Positions 21,322 to 31,107 of a DNA stretch of 64,000 bases are shown in pieces (the stretch's first letter is position 1; every line of letters starts with the position of its first letter). Below the pieces are notes generated by a model. It saw only the letters and a program-made list of their open reading frames with translations. It was not told the DNA's origin and did not search any database. This stretch comes from Desertimonas flava. Lineage in GTDB: Bacteria > Actinomycetota > Acidimicrobiia > Acidimicrobiales > Ilumatobacteraceae. The position numbers and the translations under genes were made by a program. The stretch covers positions 1-64,000 of the forward strand of contig NZ_QKYK01000020.1 of NCBI RefSeq assembly GCF_003426815.1, in the 5' to 3' direction.

Positions 21322-24300
21322 TCAGAAGGAACGGCTGGCCCGGCGGGCTTCGCGCTCTGCGTCGTCCTCGTCGGTGCCGCGCTCGGGGCGGGAGATGTCG
21401 ATGCCGAGCTCCTCGGCGGCCCGGAAGACGTCCTCGTCGAGGTCGCGCATCTCGATCTCGGAGCCGTCGGTGGCGAGCACCTCGACGTTGATGCAGAGGG
21501 CCTGCATCTCCTTCATGAGCACCTTGAAGCTCTCGGGCACGCCCGGCTCGGGGATGTTGTCGCCCTTGACGATGGCCTCGTACACCTTCACGCGGCCGAG
21601 CACGTCGTCGGACTTGATGGTGAGCAGCTCCTGGAGGCAGTAGGCCGAGCCGTACGCCTCGAGGGCCCACACCTCCATCTCACCGAAGCGCTGGCCACCG
21701 AACTGGGCCTTACCGCCGAGCGGCTGCTGGGTGATCATCGAGTACGGGCCGGTCGACCGGGCGTGGATCTTGTCGTCCACGAGGTGGGCCAGCTTGAGGA
21801 TGTACATGTAGCCGACGGTGATCGGGTTGTCGTACGGCTGGCCCGTGCGCCCGTTGTACAGCGTCGTCTTGCCGTCGGAACCGATGAGGCGGCGGCCGTC
21901 CACCGACTCGGGGTTGAGGTTCTCGAGGATCGACTGGATGGTCGGGTGCTGCCCGGCCCGGTCGACCTCGTCCCAGTGGGCACCGTCGAACACCGGCGTG
22001 GCGATGAACGTCGACGGCGTCGTGTTGGGGCGCGTCTTCGACTCTGTGCCGCGGATCGGCTCGCGGCCGACCTTCTTGTCGTTCTTGACGTCGTCCCAAC
22101 CCCAGCGGGCGCAGTAGCCGAGGTGGGCCTCGAGCACCTGCCCGACGTTCATCCGGCTCGGCACGCCGAGGGGGTTCAAGATGATGTCGACGGGGGTTCC
22201 GTCGGCGAGGTACGGCATGTCCTCGATCGGGAGGATCTTGGAGATGACGCCCTTGTTGCCGTGGCGGCCGGCGAGCTTGTCGCCGACGCTGATCTTGCGC
22301 TTCTGGGCGACGTAGATCCGCACCAGCTGGTTGACGCCGGGCGGCAGCTCGTCGCCGTCGTCGCGGTTGAACACCTTGACGTCGATGACCTTGCCGTTCT
22401 CGCCGTGGGGCACCTTGAGGGACGTGTCGCGCACCTCGCGGGCCTTCTCACCGAAGATGGCGCGCAGGAGGCGCTCCTCGGGGGTCAGCTCGGTTTCGCC
22501 CTTGGGGGTGACCTTGCCGACCAGCACGTCGCCGGGGCCGACTTCGGCGCCGACGCGGATGATGCCGCGGTCGTCGAGGTCGGCGAGGATGTCGTCGCTG
22601 AGGTTCGGGATGTCCCGGGAGATCTCCTCGGGCCCGAGCTTGGTGTCACGGGCGTCGACCTCGTGCTCGTGGATGTGGATCGACGTGAGCACGTCGTCCT
22701 TCACGAGCCGCTGCGACAGGATGATGGCGTCCTCGAAGTTGTAGCCCTCCCACGGCATCAGGGCCACGAGGAGGTTCTTGCCGAGGGCCAGCTCGCCGTG
22801 ATCGGTCGACGGGCCGTCGGCGATGATCGTGCCCTTGGTGACCTTGTCGCCCTCGAACACGCGCGGCCGCTGGTTGATGCAGGTGTCCTGGTTCGAGCGG
22901 CGGAACTTGGCCAGGCGGTAGACCTTCTTGCCGAGCGTCTTGTACTGGACGGTGATGGTGTCGCCGGTGACCTCGGTGACCTCGCCGTCCTCGAGCGCCT
23001 GGATCAGGTCGCCGGCGTCACGGGCGGCGCGGTCCTCGATGCCCGTACCGATGTAGGGCGCCTCGGCCCGCACCAGCGGGACGGCCTGCTTCTGCATGTT
23101 GGCGCCCATCAAGGCCCGGTTGGCGTCGTCGTGCTCGAGGAACGGGATCAGCGCCGTGCCGACCGAGACGATCTGCTTCGGCGAGACGTCCATGTAGTCG
23201 ACCTCGGCCGGCGGCACGTAGGCGATGTCGGTGGTGGCGCCGAAGAAGCTCTCGGCCTCGAGCATGCGCTTGAGGTCCTCGAGGTTGGCGGCCTGCGGTG
23301 ACCGGCGCACGAGCACCCGCTCGTCGGCGAACGTGCCGTCGGGGTTGACGGCGGTGTTCGCCTGGGCGACGACGTAGTTCTCCTCCTCGTCGGCGGCCAT
23401 GTAGACGATCTCGTCAGTGACGCGACCGTCGACCACCTTGCGGTACGGCGACTCGATGAAGCCGAACTCGTTGACGCGGGCGAACGTGGACAGACCGCCG
23501 ATGAGGCCGATGTTGGGGCCTTCCGGCGTCTCGATCGGGCACATGCGGCCGTAGTGGCTGAAGTGGACGTCGCGGACCTCGAAGCCGGCGCGCTCACGGG
23601 ACAGACCGCCGGGGCCGAGTGCCGACAGGCGACGCCGGTGGGTGAGGCCCGACAGCGGGTTCACCTGGTCCATGAACTGCGACAGCTGGGACGTCCCGAA
23701 GAACTCCTTGATCGCGGCGACCACGGGGCGGATGTTGATGAGCGTCTGGGGCGTGATCGCCTCGACGTCCTGGGTCGTCATGCGCTCACGGACGACGCGC
23801 TCCATGCGGCTGAGGCCGATGCGCACCTGGTTCTGGATCAGCTCGCCGACGGAGCGGATGCGCCGGTTGGCGAAGTGGTCCTGATCGTCGAGGCGGTAGC
23901 CGGGCTCCTGCTTGACGAGGTGGAGCATGTACGTGACCGCGGCGAGGACCTCGCAGCGGCTGAGCACGTTCTGGTCCTCTTCGGGCAGGTCGAGCTGGTC
24001 CTCGGTGAGGCCGAACAGCTCACCGAGACGGGCAACCTCGGCGCCGAGCTTGCGGTTGAGCTTGTAGCGGCCGACGCGGCTGAGGTCGTAGCGACGGCTC
24101 TCGAAGAAGGCGTTACGGAAGTAGGCGCGGGCCGACTCCACGGTCGGCGGCTCGCCGGGACGGGCTCGCTTGTAGATCTCGACGAGGGCCTCGTCCTGCG
24201 TCGGGGCGAGGTCGCGCTCCTTGTCCCACTGACCCTGGAGGAAGTCGAAGTGGTTGACGAAGCGGTCGAGGAAGCCGGGGGCGCCCTCCTCGTCGTAGCC

Positions 24301-24939
24301 GAGCGCGCGCAGCAGCATGAAGATGCCGAGGCGACGCTTGCGGGCGACGCGGGTGCCGGCGGTGACGTCCTTGCCGGGCTTCTGCTCGACGTCGAACTCC
24401 ATCCACTCGCCGCGGTAGGGATGGATCGTGCCCTTGACCAGCTGGTGCTTGGTGAGGTTACGCAGGCGGTAGCGCTCGCCGGGCTCGAAGATGACGCCGG
24501 GGGAACGCACGAGCTGCGACACGACGACGCGCTCGGTCCCGTTGACGATGAACGTGCCCTTCTCCGTCATGATCGGGAAGTCACCCATGAACACCGTCTG
24601 CTCTTTGATCTCGCCGGTGTTGCGGTTCATGAACCGGGCCCGCACGAAGACGGGCGCCGAGTACGTCATGTCCTTTTCCTTGCACTCCTCGACGGAGAAC
24701 TTGGGCGGCGGACGAAGATCCTCGTCGAACGGGTCGAACTCCAGCTCGAGCTGGAGGTTCTCGGAGAAGTCCTTGATCGGGCTGATGTCGCGGAACGTGT
24801 TGGCGAGGCCCTCGTTGAGGAACCACTCGAAGCTCGACCGCTGGATGGCGATCAGGTCGGGCAGCTCGAGCGGCTCGAGCAGGTTGGCGAACGAGTAGCG
24901 CTCACGGGACACAGCGGTTGACGCCGAAGCATTGGCCAC
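21322..24939 (-). CDS. rpoB: DNA-directed RNA polymerase beta subunit
   Basis: The 1205-residue protein contains the rifampicin-binding region ([20 protein letters not shown], about residues 420-440) with the wild-type-like residues, the [10 protein letters not shown] catalytic loop and the C-terminal [18 protein letters not shown] segment that contacts beta'. A consensus-like promoter lies about 200 bases upstream. It is divergent from mftA rather than preceded by rplJ/rplL. Confidence 0.98.
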   Translation of the reverse strand: MANASASTAVSRERYSFANLLEPLELPDLIAIQRSSFEWFLNEGLANTFRDISPIKDFSENLQLELEFDPFDEDLRPPPKFSVEECKEKDMTYSAPVFVRARFMNRNTGEIKEQTVFMGDFPIMTEKGTFIVNGTERVVVSQLVRSPGVIFEPGERYRLRNLTKHQLVKGTIHPYRGEWMEFDVEQKPGKDVTAGTRVARKRRLGIFMLLRALGYDEEGAPGFLDRFVNHFDFLQGQWDKERDLAPTQDEALVEIYKRARPGEPPTVESARAYFRNAFFESRRYDLSRVGRYKLNRKLGAEVARLGELFGLTEDQLDLPEEDQNVLSRCEVLAAVTYMLHLVKQEPGYRLDDQDHFANRRIRSVGELIQNQVRIGLSRMERVVRERMTTQDVEAITPQTLINIRPVVAAIKEFFGTSQLSQFMDQVNPLSGLTHRRRLSALGPGGLSRERAGFEVRDVHFSHYGRMCPIETPEGPNIGLIGGLSTFARVNEFGFIESPYRKVVDGRVTDEIVYMAADEEENYVVAQANTAVNPDGTFADERVLVRRSPQAANLEDLKRMLEAESFFGATTDIAYVPPAEVDYMDVSPKQIVSVGTALIPFLEHDDANRALMGANMQKQAVPLVRAEAPYIGTGIEDRAARDAGDLIQALEDGEVTEVTGDTITVQYKTLGKKVYRLAKFRRSNQDTCINQRPRVFEGDKVTKGTIIADGPSTDHGELALGKNLLVALMPWEGYNFEDAIILSQRLVKDDVLTSIHIHEHEVDARDTKLGPEEISRDIPNLSDDILADLDDRGIIRVGAEVGPGDVLVGKVTPKGETELTPEERLLRAIFGEKAREVRDTSLKVPHGENGKVIDVKVFNRDDGDELPPGVNQLVRIYVAQKRKISVGDKLAGRHGNKGVISKILPIEDMPYLADGTPVDIILNPLGVPSRMNVGQVLEAHLGYCARWGWDDVKNDKKVGREPIRGTESKTRPNTTPSTFIATPVFDGAHWDEVDRAGQHPTIQSILENLNPESVDGRRLIGSDGKTTLYNGRTGQPYDNPITVGYMYILKLAHLVDDKIHARSTGPYSMITQQPLGGKAQFGGQRFGEMEVWALEAYGSAYCLQELLTIKSDDVLGRVKVYEAIVKGDNIPEPGVPESFKVLMKEMQALCINVEVLATDGSEIEMRDLDEDVFRAAEELGIDISRPERGTDEDDAEREARRASRSF

Positions 24940-25141
24940 GAATCACTCCCTTACAGGTAGGTGGGGGTCACGAGATGAGTCACGGAAGTGCGGGCGCGAC
25001 GAACGAGCACTCGAGGTGAGTGTGAGGACAGGCGACGCACGGCAACTGACGAGCCTATCGGCGCAGAGCGTAGGGAATCAACCCGCCACGGGGCTGGGCG
25101 CAGCCGGGCAGGGAACCTCTGTTCTGGGGCGTGTGCGAGAC

Positions 25142-25170
25142 AGGGTAAACAGCAAGGCTCCCGGTGTCAA
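25142..25170 (-). promoter_or_regulatory. Probable housekeeping promoter of rpoBC
   Basis: On the minus strand TTGACA (25170-25165) is followed after exactly 17 bases by TACCCT (25147-25142). This gives a leader of about 195 bases before rpoB. The whole gap between rpoB and mftA (24940-25277) holds this promoter and G/C-rich sequence (repeated GCCGCCGGCG near 25210-25256) but no gene that can be supported. Confidence 0.7.
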
Positions 25171-25277
25171 GTACCCCAGACGGCGCCGCGACGGGGCCGG
25201 CGGGCCGCACCGGCAGGCCGCCGCCGGCGTCGCACCGGGCAGGCCGCCGCCGGCGTCCACGCACTAGCGTTTGGCCG

Positions 25278-25415
25278 ATGAACAGCCCGACCGTCACCGA
25301 CGACCGCGACGCCGCGCTCGACACGCCCGCCGCCGAGCCGGCCGAACCGCAACTGATCGAGACCGAACTGCTCGTCGAGGAGATCTCCATCGACGGCATG
25401 TGCGGCGTCTACTGA
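25278..25415 (+). CDS. mftA: Mycofactocin precursor peptide MftA
   Basis: The 45-residue peptide ends in LLVEEISIDGMCGVY, which is the conserved C-terminus of mycofactocin precursors; the last two residues (Val-Tyr) are the part decarboxylated, crosslinked and released to form the redox cofactor. The acidic, Pro/Ala-rich leader is the part bound by MftB. The ATG at 25278 gives the usual short length. It is followed at once by mftB and mftC and is divergent from rpoB. Confidence 0.95.
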   Translation: MNSPTVTDDRDAALDTPAAEPAEPQLIETELLVEEISIDGMCGVY

Positions 25416-25428
25416 GCCCGGCCCACCG

Positions 25429-25716
25429 GTGACCGACCGCGACGTCTTGGATCGCCACCTGCGGCTCGACGAACAGGTGGCCCTGCGGCCCGAGCCGTTC
25501 GGCGCGCTCGCCTACCACTACGGCAACCGCAAGCTGGTCTTCCTCCGGCACCCCGACGTCGTGCGAGTGGTGGAGGCCCTTCCCCGTCACGCCACCACGG
25601 CCGCCGCCCTCGCCGGCTGTGGCATCGCCGAGTCTCGCTGGCCGTCGTTCGCCGGGGCACTGTCCTCGCTGGCCGACTCCGGCCTGCTCGTCGAGGTCCC
25701 CGAGGCCGCCCCGTGA
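25429..25716 (+). CDS. mftB: Mycofactocin peptide chaperone MftB
   Basis: The 95-residue protein is a PqqD-like RiPP recognition element that binds the MftA leader and presents the peptide to MftC. LDEQVALRPEPFGALAYHYG followed by RKLVFLRHPDVV matches the MftB pattern well. It starts at a GTG 13 bases after mftA and overlaps the start of mftC by 4 bases, so the three genes form a tight unit. Confidence 0.92.
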   Translation: MTDRDVLDRHLRLDEQVALRPEPFGALAYHYGNRKLVFLRHPDVVRVVEALPRHATTAAALAGCGIAESRWPSFAGALSSLADSGLLVEVPEAAP

Positions 25717-26885
25717 CCGCTTCGCCCCTCGTCCAGCAGCTCAAGCAGGGCCTCGACGCGCCGATCTGCCTCACGTGGGAGCTCACCTACGCCTGCAACC
25801 TGGCCTGCGTCCACTGCCTGTCGTCGTCGGGGCGTCGTGACCCGCGCGAACTCACCACCGACGAGGCCACCGCCGTGCTCGACGAGCTGCGGCGCCTCCA
25901 GGTCTTCTACATCAACATCGGCGGCGGCGAACCGATGCTGCGCCGCGACTTCTTCGACATCGTCGACCACGCCGTCGCCCCGCCCGACGGCGGCCTGGCC
26001 ATCGGCGTGAAGTTCTCCACCAACGGCACCTACCTCGATGCGGCCGCCGCCCGCCGGCTCGCCGCCACCGGCTATCTCGACGTGCAGATCAGCCTCGACG
26101 GCACCGACGCCGCCACCAACGACCACGTCCGCGGTGACGGTTCGTACGCCAAGGCCCGCCAGGCCATGGACAACCTGGCCGATGCCGGGTTCGGGCCGTT
26201 CAAGATCTCCGTCGTCGTCACCCGCCACAACGTCGACCAGCTCGACGAGTTCAAGGCCTTGGCCGACTCGTACGGCGCCCAGCTGCGCATCACGCGCCTG
26301 CGGCCCTCGGGACGCGGCGCCGACTCCTGGCACGAACTGCACCCCACCAACGCCCAGCAGCGCCAGATCTTCGACTGGCTGCTCCTCCACGGCGACTCGT
26401 CGGCGCCGCTCCCGGTGCTCACCGGCGACAGCTTCTTCCACCTCAACGCCCTGAGCGCCGACGTGTCGCTGCCCGGGCTCAACATGTGCGGCGCGGGCCG
26501 GGTCGTGTGCCTGATCGACCCGATCGGCGACGTCTACGCCTGCCCGTTCGTCATCCACGACGAGTTCAAGGCCGGCTCGGTGCGCGACCCCGGTGGTTTC
26601 ACCAGGGTCTGGCGGGAGAGCGAGCTGTTCCTCGGCCTGCGCGAGCCCGAGGCGGCGGGTGCGTGCACCAGCTGCGGCAGCTACGACGCCTGCCAGGGCG
26701 GGTGCATGGCCGCCAAGTTCTTCACCGGGCTGCCGCTCGACGGCCCCGACCCCGAGTGCGTCAACGGCCACGGAGAGGCCGCGATCGGGGCGGTCGACCT
26801 GGCGATCGTCCCCAAGCCGGCCGCCGACCACTCACGGCCGGTGCGGCTGATGTCGCGCCGTCAGGCGACCGCACCCCTGGGCTGA
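25713..26885 (+). CDS. mftC: Mycofactocin radical SAM maturase MftC
   Basis: The 390-residue enzyme has the radical SAM cluster motif CNLACVHC (Cys28, Cys32, Cys35), the GGGEPML motif typical of the family at about residue 70, and a C-terminal SPASM region with CGAGRVVC, CTSCGSYDACQGGC and a final cysteine in DPECVNGHG for two extra iron-sulfur clusters. MftC decarboxylates the terminal tyrosine of MftA and forms the Val-Tyr crosslink. No mftD, mftE, mftF or mftR follows; plsY does. Confidence 0.95.
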   Translation: MTASPLVQQLKQGLDAPICLTWELTYACNLACVHCLSSSGRRDPRELTTDEATAVLDELRRLQVFYINIGGGEPMLRRDFFDIVDHAVAPPDGGLAIGVKFSTNGTYLDAAAARRLAATGYLDVQISLDGTDAATNDHVRGDGSYAKARQAMDNLADAGFGPFKISVVVTRHNVDQLDEFKALADSYGAQLRITRLRPSGRGADSWHELHPTNAQQRQIFDWLLLHGDSSAPLPVLTGDSFFHLNALSADVSLPGLNMCGAGRVVCLIDPIGDVYACPFVIHDEFKAGSVRDPGGFTRVWRESELFLGLREPEAAGACTSCGSYDACQGGCMAAKFFTGLPLDGPDPECVNGHGEAAIGAVDLAIVPKPAADHSRPVRLMSRRQATAPLG

Positions 26886-26888
26886 GCC

Positions 26889-27473
26889 GTGTGGTGGCTC
26901 GCCGTCATCCCCGCCTATCTGGTCGGGACGTTCCCCAGTGCCGATCTGGTGGCGTCGGCGTCGGGCGTCGACATCCACGTGTCCGGGTCGGGGAACCCGG
27001 GGGCGTCGAACGTCACCCGCACGCTGGGCTGGCGCAAGGGCGTCGTCGTGTTCCTCCTCGACATGCTCAAGGGCGTGGTCGCGGCTCTGGTCGGGCTGTG
27101 GCTCGGCGGGCGGGCCGGCGGGCATGCGCTGGGCCTGGCCGCGGTCGTCGGCCACGTCTTCCCCGTGACCCGGCGCTTCCGTGGCGGTAAGGGCGTGGCA
27201 TCCGCCGGAGGCGTCACCCTGACGCTCCATCCGATCGTCGGCCTGTGCGTGCTGGCGATCTGGTTCGGGCTCTCGCGCATCACCCGCAAGGCCGCCATCG
27301 CGTCGATCGTCGCCGTCGTCGCCACGCCGATCGGCGTGGCGATCAGCGGTCGCCCGGCGTGGGAGGTGGTCACGATGGCCGGCCTGGCCGCCCTGCTCAT
27401 CGTCCGCCATGCCGGCAACATCAAGCGCATGGTGCGCCGCGAAGAGCTCTCCCTCGACCGCTCAGCCGCCTGA
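26889..27473 (+). CDS. plsY: Glycerol-3-phosphate acyltransferase PlsY
   Basis: The 194-residue membrane protein carries the PlsY motifs SGNPGASNVTRTLG (residues 36-50) and RFRGGKGVASAGG (about 97-110) between several hydrophobic helices. PlsY transfers an acyl chain from acyl phosphate to glycerol 3-phosphate, the first step of phospholipid synthesis. It starts at a GTG three bases after the mftC stop, so it is probably co-transcribed with the mycofactocin genes, although no functional link is known. Confidence 0.93.
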   Translation: MWWLAVIPAYLVGTFPSADLVASASGVDIHVSGSGNPGASNVTRTLGWRKGVVVFLLDMLKGVVAALVGLWLGGRAGGHALGLAAVVGHVFPVTRRFRGGKGVASAGGVTLTLHPIVGLCVLAIWFGLSRITRKAAIASIVAVVATPIGVAISGRPAWEVVTMAGLAALLIVRHAGNIKRMVRREELSLDRSAA

Positions 27474-27500
27474 CGCGCGACGACGGGCGCGGTGCGCGGG

Positions 27501-27535
27501 ACTTCCGAGATAGTGCCAGGCACTATCTCGGAAGT
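27501..27535. repeat. Perfect 35-nt palindrome, dispersed family copy 1
   Basis: The arms are 17 bases (ACTTCCGAGATAGTGCC and its complement) around a single central A. It lies between the converging plsY and phosphotransferase genes, so it can act as a bidirectional terminator. Its 31-nt core recurs at 52603-52633 with one change, and the same central GTGCC-W-GGCAC occurs at 36255 and 45344 with different arms. Confidence 0.9.
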
Positions 27536-27546
27536 CGGCACGGCCG

Positions 27547-28593
27547 TCAGGGGCGGTAGCGGGCGAGGGCCGCCTGGGCGCCGTCGATGAGGTCGAAGAT
27601 GCCGTCGCCGATGGCGTGGACCTCGGCACTGCCGAGCTGGTCGCCCATCGCCCCGTGGAGGTAGCGGGCGTAGACGCCCTCCAGGATGATCGCCAGCCGC
27701 CAGTACTGAAAGGCGACGTAGTAGTCGATCGCCGAGAGGTCCCGCGTGGACTTGCTGGCGTAGCGCTCGAGCAGGGCGGCGAAGGTACCGAACCCTCCGG
27801 CCGACGTGGGATCGTTGTGGCGCCCGTCGTCGGATGCCTCGTCGGACCAGTGCACCCCGATGTAGCCGAGATCGGCGAGCGGGTCACCGATCGTGCAGAG
27901 CTCCCAGTCGAGCACGGCGACGATGTCGCCGGTGGCCGGGTCGATGATGGTGTTGCCGAACCGGTAGTCGCCGTGGGTGATCGCCGCCCCTTGTTGCTCG
28001 GGGATGTTGTCCGCCAACGCCGTGGCCAGCTCGTCCACGGCGGGGAGGTCACGCGTCTTGGAGCCGGCCCATTGCTTCGACCAGCGACGGATCTGGCGCT
28101 CGACATACCCTTCACGCCGGCCGAAGTCGCCCAGTCCCACCGCGTCGGGATCGACGTCGTGCAGGCTGACCAGGACGTCGACGAGGCTCTCGGTCATGTG
28201 CGCCCGCACCGGCATGCTCAACGGCTCGGCCTTCGGCGGGGCGTCGACCACGACACCGTCGACCATCTCCATGACGTAGAACGGCGAGCCGTTCACCGAC
28301 TCGTCGGTGCACAGGCCGAGCGTCGCCGGCACCGGCACCGCCGTCGGGCCGAGCGCCGTGATCACGCGGTGCTCGCGGGTCATGTCGTGCGCTGTCGCGA
28401 GCACGTGGCCGAGCGGGGGCCGGCGCAGCACGTACCGGTCGCCGTTGGCGCCGACGACGCTGAACGTCATGTTCGAGCGACCGCCGCCGATCCGGTCGTA
28501 GCGGAAGGGAGGCTCTGCTCCCGCGACGTTGGCCGTGAGCCACGCACCGACCTTCTCCGTGTCGATGCCTTCCGGATCGATGCCCTCAGTCAC
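27547..28593 (-). CDS. Phosphotransferase family protein (APH/kinase fold)
   Basis: The 348-residue protein has a protein-kinase-like fold of the aminoglycoside phosphotransferase superfamily: nucleotide loop IGGGRSNMTFSVV near the N-terminus, Brenner motif THGDYRFGNTIID (catalytic Asp) around residue 208 and the metal-binding LDWELCTIGDPLADL. In actinobacteria such proteins are often found beside acyl-CoA dehydrogenases (ACAD10/11-like) and are thought to phosphorylate hydroxyacyl compounds rather than antibiotics. Divergent from the next gene. Confidence 0.87.
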   Translation of the reverse strand: MTEGIDPEGIDTEKVGAWLTANVAGAEPPFRYDRIGGGRSNMTFSVVGANGDRYVLRRPPLGHVLATAHDMTREHRVITALGPTAVPVPATLGLCTDESVNGSPFYVMEMVDGVVVDAPPKAEPLSMPVRAHMTESLVDVLVSLHDVDPDAVGLGDFGRREGYVERQIRRWSKQWAGSKTRDLPAVDELATALADNIPEQQGAAITHGDYRFGNTIIDPATGDIVAVLDWELCTIGDPLADLGYIGVHWSDEASDDGRHNDPTSAGGFGTFAALLERYASKSTRDLSAIDYYVAFQYWRLAIILEGVYARYLHGAMGDQLGSAEVHAIGDGIFDLIDGAQAALARYRP

Positions 28594-28784
28594 GACCGGT
28601 CACCGTAGTTGGGGCGCCCGTCCGGCACCCGATTCGAGCGTGCAGCGTCGCCAAGGGTCGGTCCGCGATGGTCGCCGGGCGGGTTCGCTGGCAGCAGATG
28701 GCCCTGGAGTGCGACCATGCGGACGACGTCCGAACAGGGCCAACACGACGGGTTCTCTGGACCCTTCCGATCGGAGCACACGAC

Positions 28785-29657
28785 ATGACAGACATCGCCT
28801 TCCTCGGACTCGGCGTGATGGGCGCACCGATGGCCCGCCACCTCGCGGCCGCCGGCCACCACGTGACGGTGTACAACCGCACCGCTGCCCGCGCCGAGGC
28901 CTGGGTCGCCGCCAACGGCCAGGCGTCCGCCGCGACGCCCGCCGCCGCCGTCGCCGGCGCACGGCTCGTGATGGTCTGCGTCGGCAACGACGACGACGTC
29001 CGTTCGGTCGTGTACGGCGACGAGGGTGCCCTCGGGGCGATGGAGCGCGGAGCGATCCTCGTCGATCACACGACCGCCTCGGCCGACCTGGCTCGGGAGC
29101 TGGCCGGTCGGTGCGCGGCGGCCGGCGTGGGATTCGTCGACGCCCCCGTCTCCGGCGGGCAGGCGGGCGCCGAGAACGGGCAGCTGACCGTCATGTGCGG
29201 TGCCGACGAGCCGTCGACGTTCGCCGCGGCCCGTGACGTGATCGCCGCCTACGCCAAGAAGTGCGAACACCTCGGGCCGGTGGGCGCCGGCCAGCTCACG
29301 AAGATGGTCAATCAGATCTGCATCGCCGGCATCGTCCAGGGACTCGCCGAGGCGATCAACTTCGCAGCGCGAGCCGACCTCGACGTCGACCTCGTGGCCG
29401 ACGTGATCGGTCAGGGGGCCGCCCAGAGCTGGCAGATGGACAACCGGGCGCGCACGATGGCACGCGGCGAGTTCGACTTCGGCTTCGCCGTGCAGTGGAT
29501 GCGCAAGGATCTCGCCATCGCCCTCGGCGAGGCTCGACGCATCGGCGCCAGTCTCCCCGTCGCCGCGCTCGTCGACCAGCTCTACGAGCGGGTCGAAGCC
29601 CGCGGCGGGTCGCGGTGGGACACGTCGTCGCTCATCGCGTTGCTGCAGACACCCTGA
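28785..29657 (+). CDS. 3-hydroxyisobutyrate dehydrogenase family protein
   Basis: The 290-residue protein has the NAD(P)-binding motif FLGLGVMGAPMARHL at the N-terminus, the substrate segment FVDAPVSGGQAGAENGQLTV at about 117-137 and the catalytic lysine region GAGQLTKMVNQ near residue 170. The family oxidises beta-hydroxyacids (3-hydroxyisobutyrate, tartronate semialdehyde, 6-phosphogluconate-like). The ATG at 28785 is at the family start; the longer frame upstream is not conserved. The 191-base divergent gap before it holds no other gene. Confidence 0.88.
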   Translation: MTDIAFLGLGVMGAPMARHLAAAGHHVTVYNRTAARAEAWVAANGQASAATPAAAVAGARLVMVCVGNDDDVRSVVYGDEGALGAMERGAILVDHTTASADLARELAGRCAAAGVGFVDAPVSGGQAGAENGQLTVMCGADEPSTFAAARDVIAAYAKKCEHLGPVGAGQLTKMVNQICIAGIVQGLAEAINFAARADLDVDLVADVIGQGAAQSWQMDNRARTMARGEFDFGFAVQWMRKDLAIALGEARRIGASLPVAALVDQLYERVEARGGSRWDTSSLIALLQTP

Positions 29658-29684
29658 GCGTGGTGCCCGGGATGGGCCGTGGCG

Positions 29685-30998
29685 TCAGCCCGGGCGGGCG
29701 AAACCGACCGCCTTGCCGAAGTTGACGCTGGTCACATTGACGACCGATCCCGTGTTGGGGGCGTGCACCATCTGGCCGTTGCCGATGTACATGCCGACGT
29801 GGCTGATCGGCGAGTAGAAGAAGATCAGGTCGCCGGGCTGCAGCTGGGCGGCCGACACGTGCGGCAATGAGGCGTACTGCTGGGCCGACTGGTGCGGCAT
29901 GTACACGCCGACGGTGCCCCATGCCCAGGACGTGAGCCCGGAGCAGTCGAAGGCGACGCCCGGAGAGGCCGCGGCAAACCGGTACGGCGTGCCGAGCTCG
30001 CTCATCGCGGCGTTCACCGCGCCGCCCGCTCGGGACGACGCCGGTGGGATGGCGCCACCGCCACCGCCTCCGCCGCCACCACCGGACGAGCCACCACCGC
30101 CGGAGCTGCCACCGCCGCCGGAGTTGCCGCCGTTCGAGCTTCCCCCGGAGTTGCCACCGCCCGAGTTGTTGCTGCCGCCGCCGGAGTTGTTGCTGCCGCC
30201 CGAGTTGCCACCACCCGAGGGCGGCGTGACGGTGGGACGAGCGGTGTCGGCCTGCTGCTGCTGCTGCGCCTGCTGGCGCTGGGCGGCCTGTTCGGCCGCC
30301 GCCTGGGCGGCGGCCTGCTCGGCCAGCATGCGCTCGTACGACTCGCGGGCCCGGCGCTCCTCCTCCTCGCGGATGAGGTCACCGAGCTCGGCCTCGGCCT
30401 CGGCCCGAGCCTGCTGGTATTCGGCCTTCTGCGCTTCGGTCGCCTCCTGGGCGTCGGCGACCTCGGCCTGCTTGTCCTCGGCTTCGCCCCGCTTCTCCTC
30501 GAGGTCGTCCTTGTCCTCGGCGAGCTGGTTGAGCTCCCGCTCGAGGTCGTCGGAGTCGGCGGTGCCGGAGTTGAGCGCGACGCGGGCGAGCTCGTCACGC
30601 TGGAGATCGGCGGTGAGCGTGTCGGTGCTGGAGAACAGCGCCCCGAGACCGCCCGACCCGGCACCCATGAAGGTCTGGACCGCGACGTCTCCGAGGGTGC
30701 TCTGCAGTTCGGCGACCCGCTGCTCCTGGGCAGCGACGGCCTCTTCGGCGTCTGCGACGTCCTCGTTGAGCTGGCGGAGCTCGTCGGTGGCAACGACCAA
30801 CTCCTCGGCCAGGATGTCGGCCTGCTCCTCCAACGCCTCGAGTTGGTCGGTCAGCTGCTCGACGCGATTGCGCTGGTCCTCGATGGGATCGGCCCCCGCC
30901 ACCGTTCCGGTGAGGAGGGGCGCTGCGACGATGGCGGCGCCGGCGACCAGGACGGACGTGAGACGGGCGGACCAGAAATCACGGCGTGACGGCTTCAT
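29685..30998 (-). CDS. Secreted NlpC/P60 peptidoglycan hydrolase with coiled coil
   Basis: The 437-residue protein has a signal peptide, a long coiled coil at about residues 35-230 (EDQRNRVEQLTDQLEALEEQ and later charged heptads), a Gly/Ser/Asn-rich linker at about 245-320, and a C-terminal NlpC/P60 domain. The catalytic cysteine is in AFDCSGLTSWAWG and the histidine in ISHVGMYIGNGQMVHAP. This is the RipA-like layout of endopeptidases that cut the stem peptide at division, with the coiled coil likely receiving activation from FtsX-like partners. A short-leader promoter lies directly upstream. Confidence 0.92.
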   Translation of the reverse strand: MKPSRRDFWSARLTSVLVAGAAIVAAPLLTGTVAGADPIEDQRNRVEQLTDQLEALEEQADILAEELVVATDELRQLNEDVADAEEAVAAQEQRVAELQSTLGDVAVQTFMGAGSGGLGALFSSTDTLTADLQRDELARVALNSGTADSDDLERELNQLAEDKDDLEEKRGEAEDKQAEVADAQEATEAQKAEYQQARAEAEAELGDLIREEEERRARESYERMLAEQAAAQAAAEQAAQRQQAQQQQQADTARPTVTPPSGGGNSGGSNNSGGGSNNSGGGNSGGSSNGGNSGGGGSSGGGGSSGGGGGGGGGGAIPPASSRAGGAVNAAMSELGTPYRFAAASPGVAFDCSGLTSWAWGTVGVYMPHQSAQQYASLPHVSAAQLQPGDLIFFYSPISHVGMYIGNGQMVHAPNTGSVVNVTSVNFGKAVGFARPG

Positions 30999-31008
30999 GA
31001 CGCACGGC

Positions 31009-31039
31009 AGCCTAGCCCAAGATTACGAACTGATGTCAA
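31009..31039 (-). promoter_or_regulatory. Probable promoter of the NlpC/P60 gene
   Basis: On the minus strand TTGACA (31039-31034) and TAGGCT (31014-31009) are separated by 19 bases. The -10 box ends 10 bases before the ATG at 30998, so the message would be leaderless or nearly so, a common actinobacterial pattern. A TCGCGATCGCGTCGCGA inverted sequence lies just upstream. Confidence 0.5.
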
Positions 31040-31107
31040 TCATCGCGACGCGATCGCGACAAACGTCATCAAAATCGCGGACAGGCGCCGACCCACATCG
31101 TGAGGGC

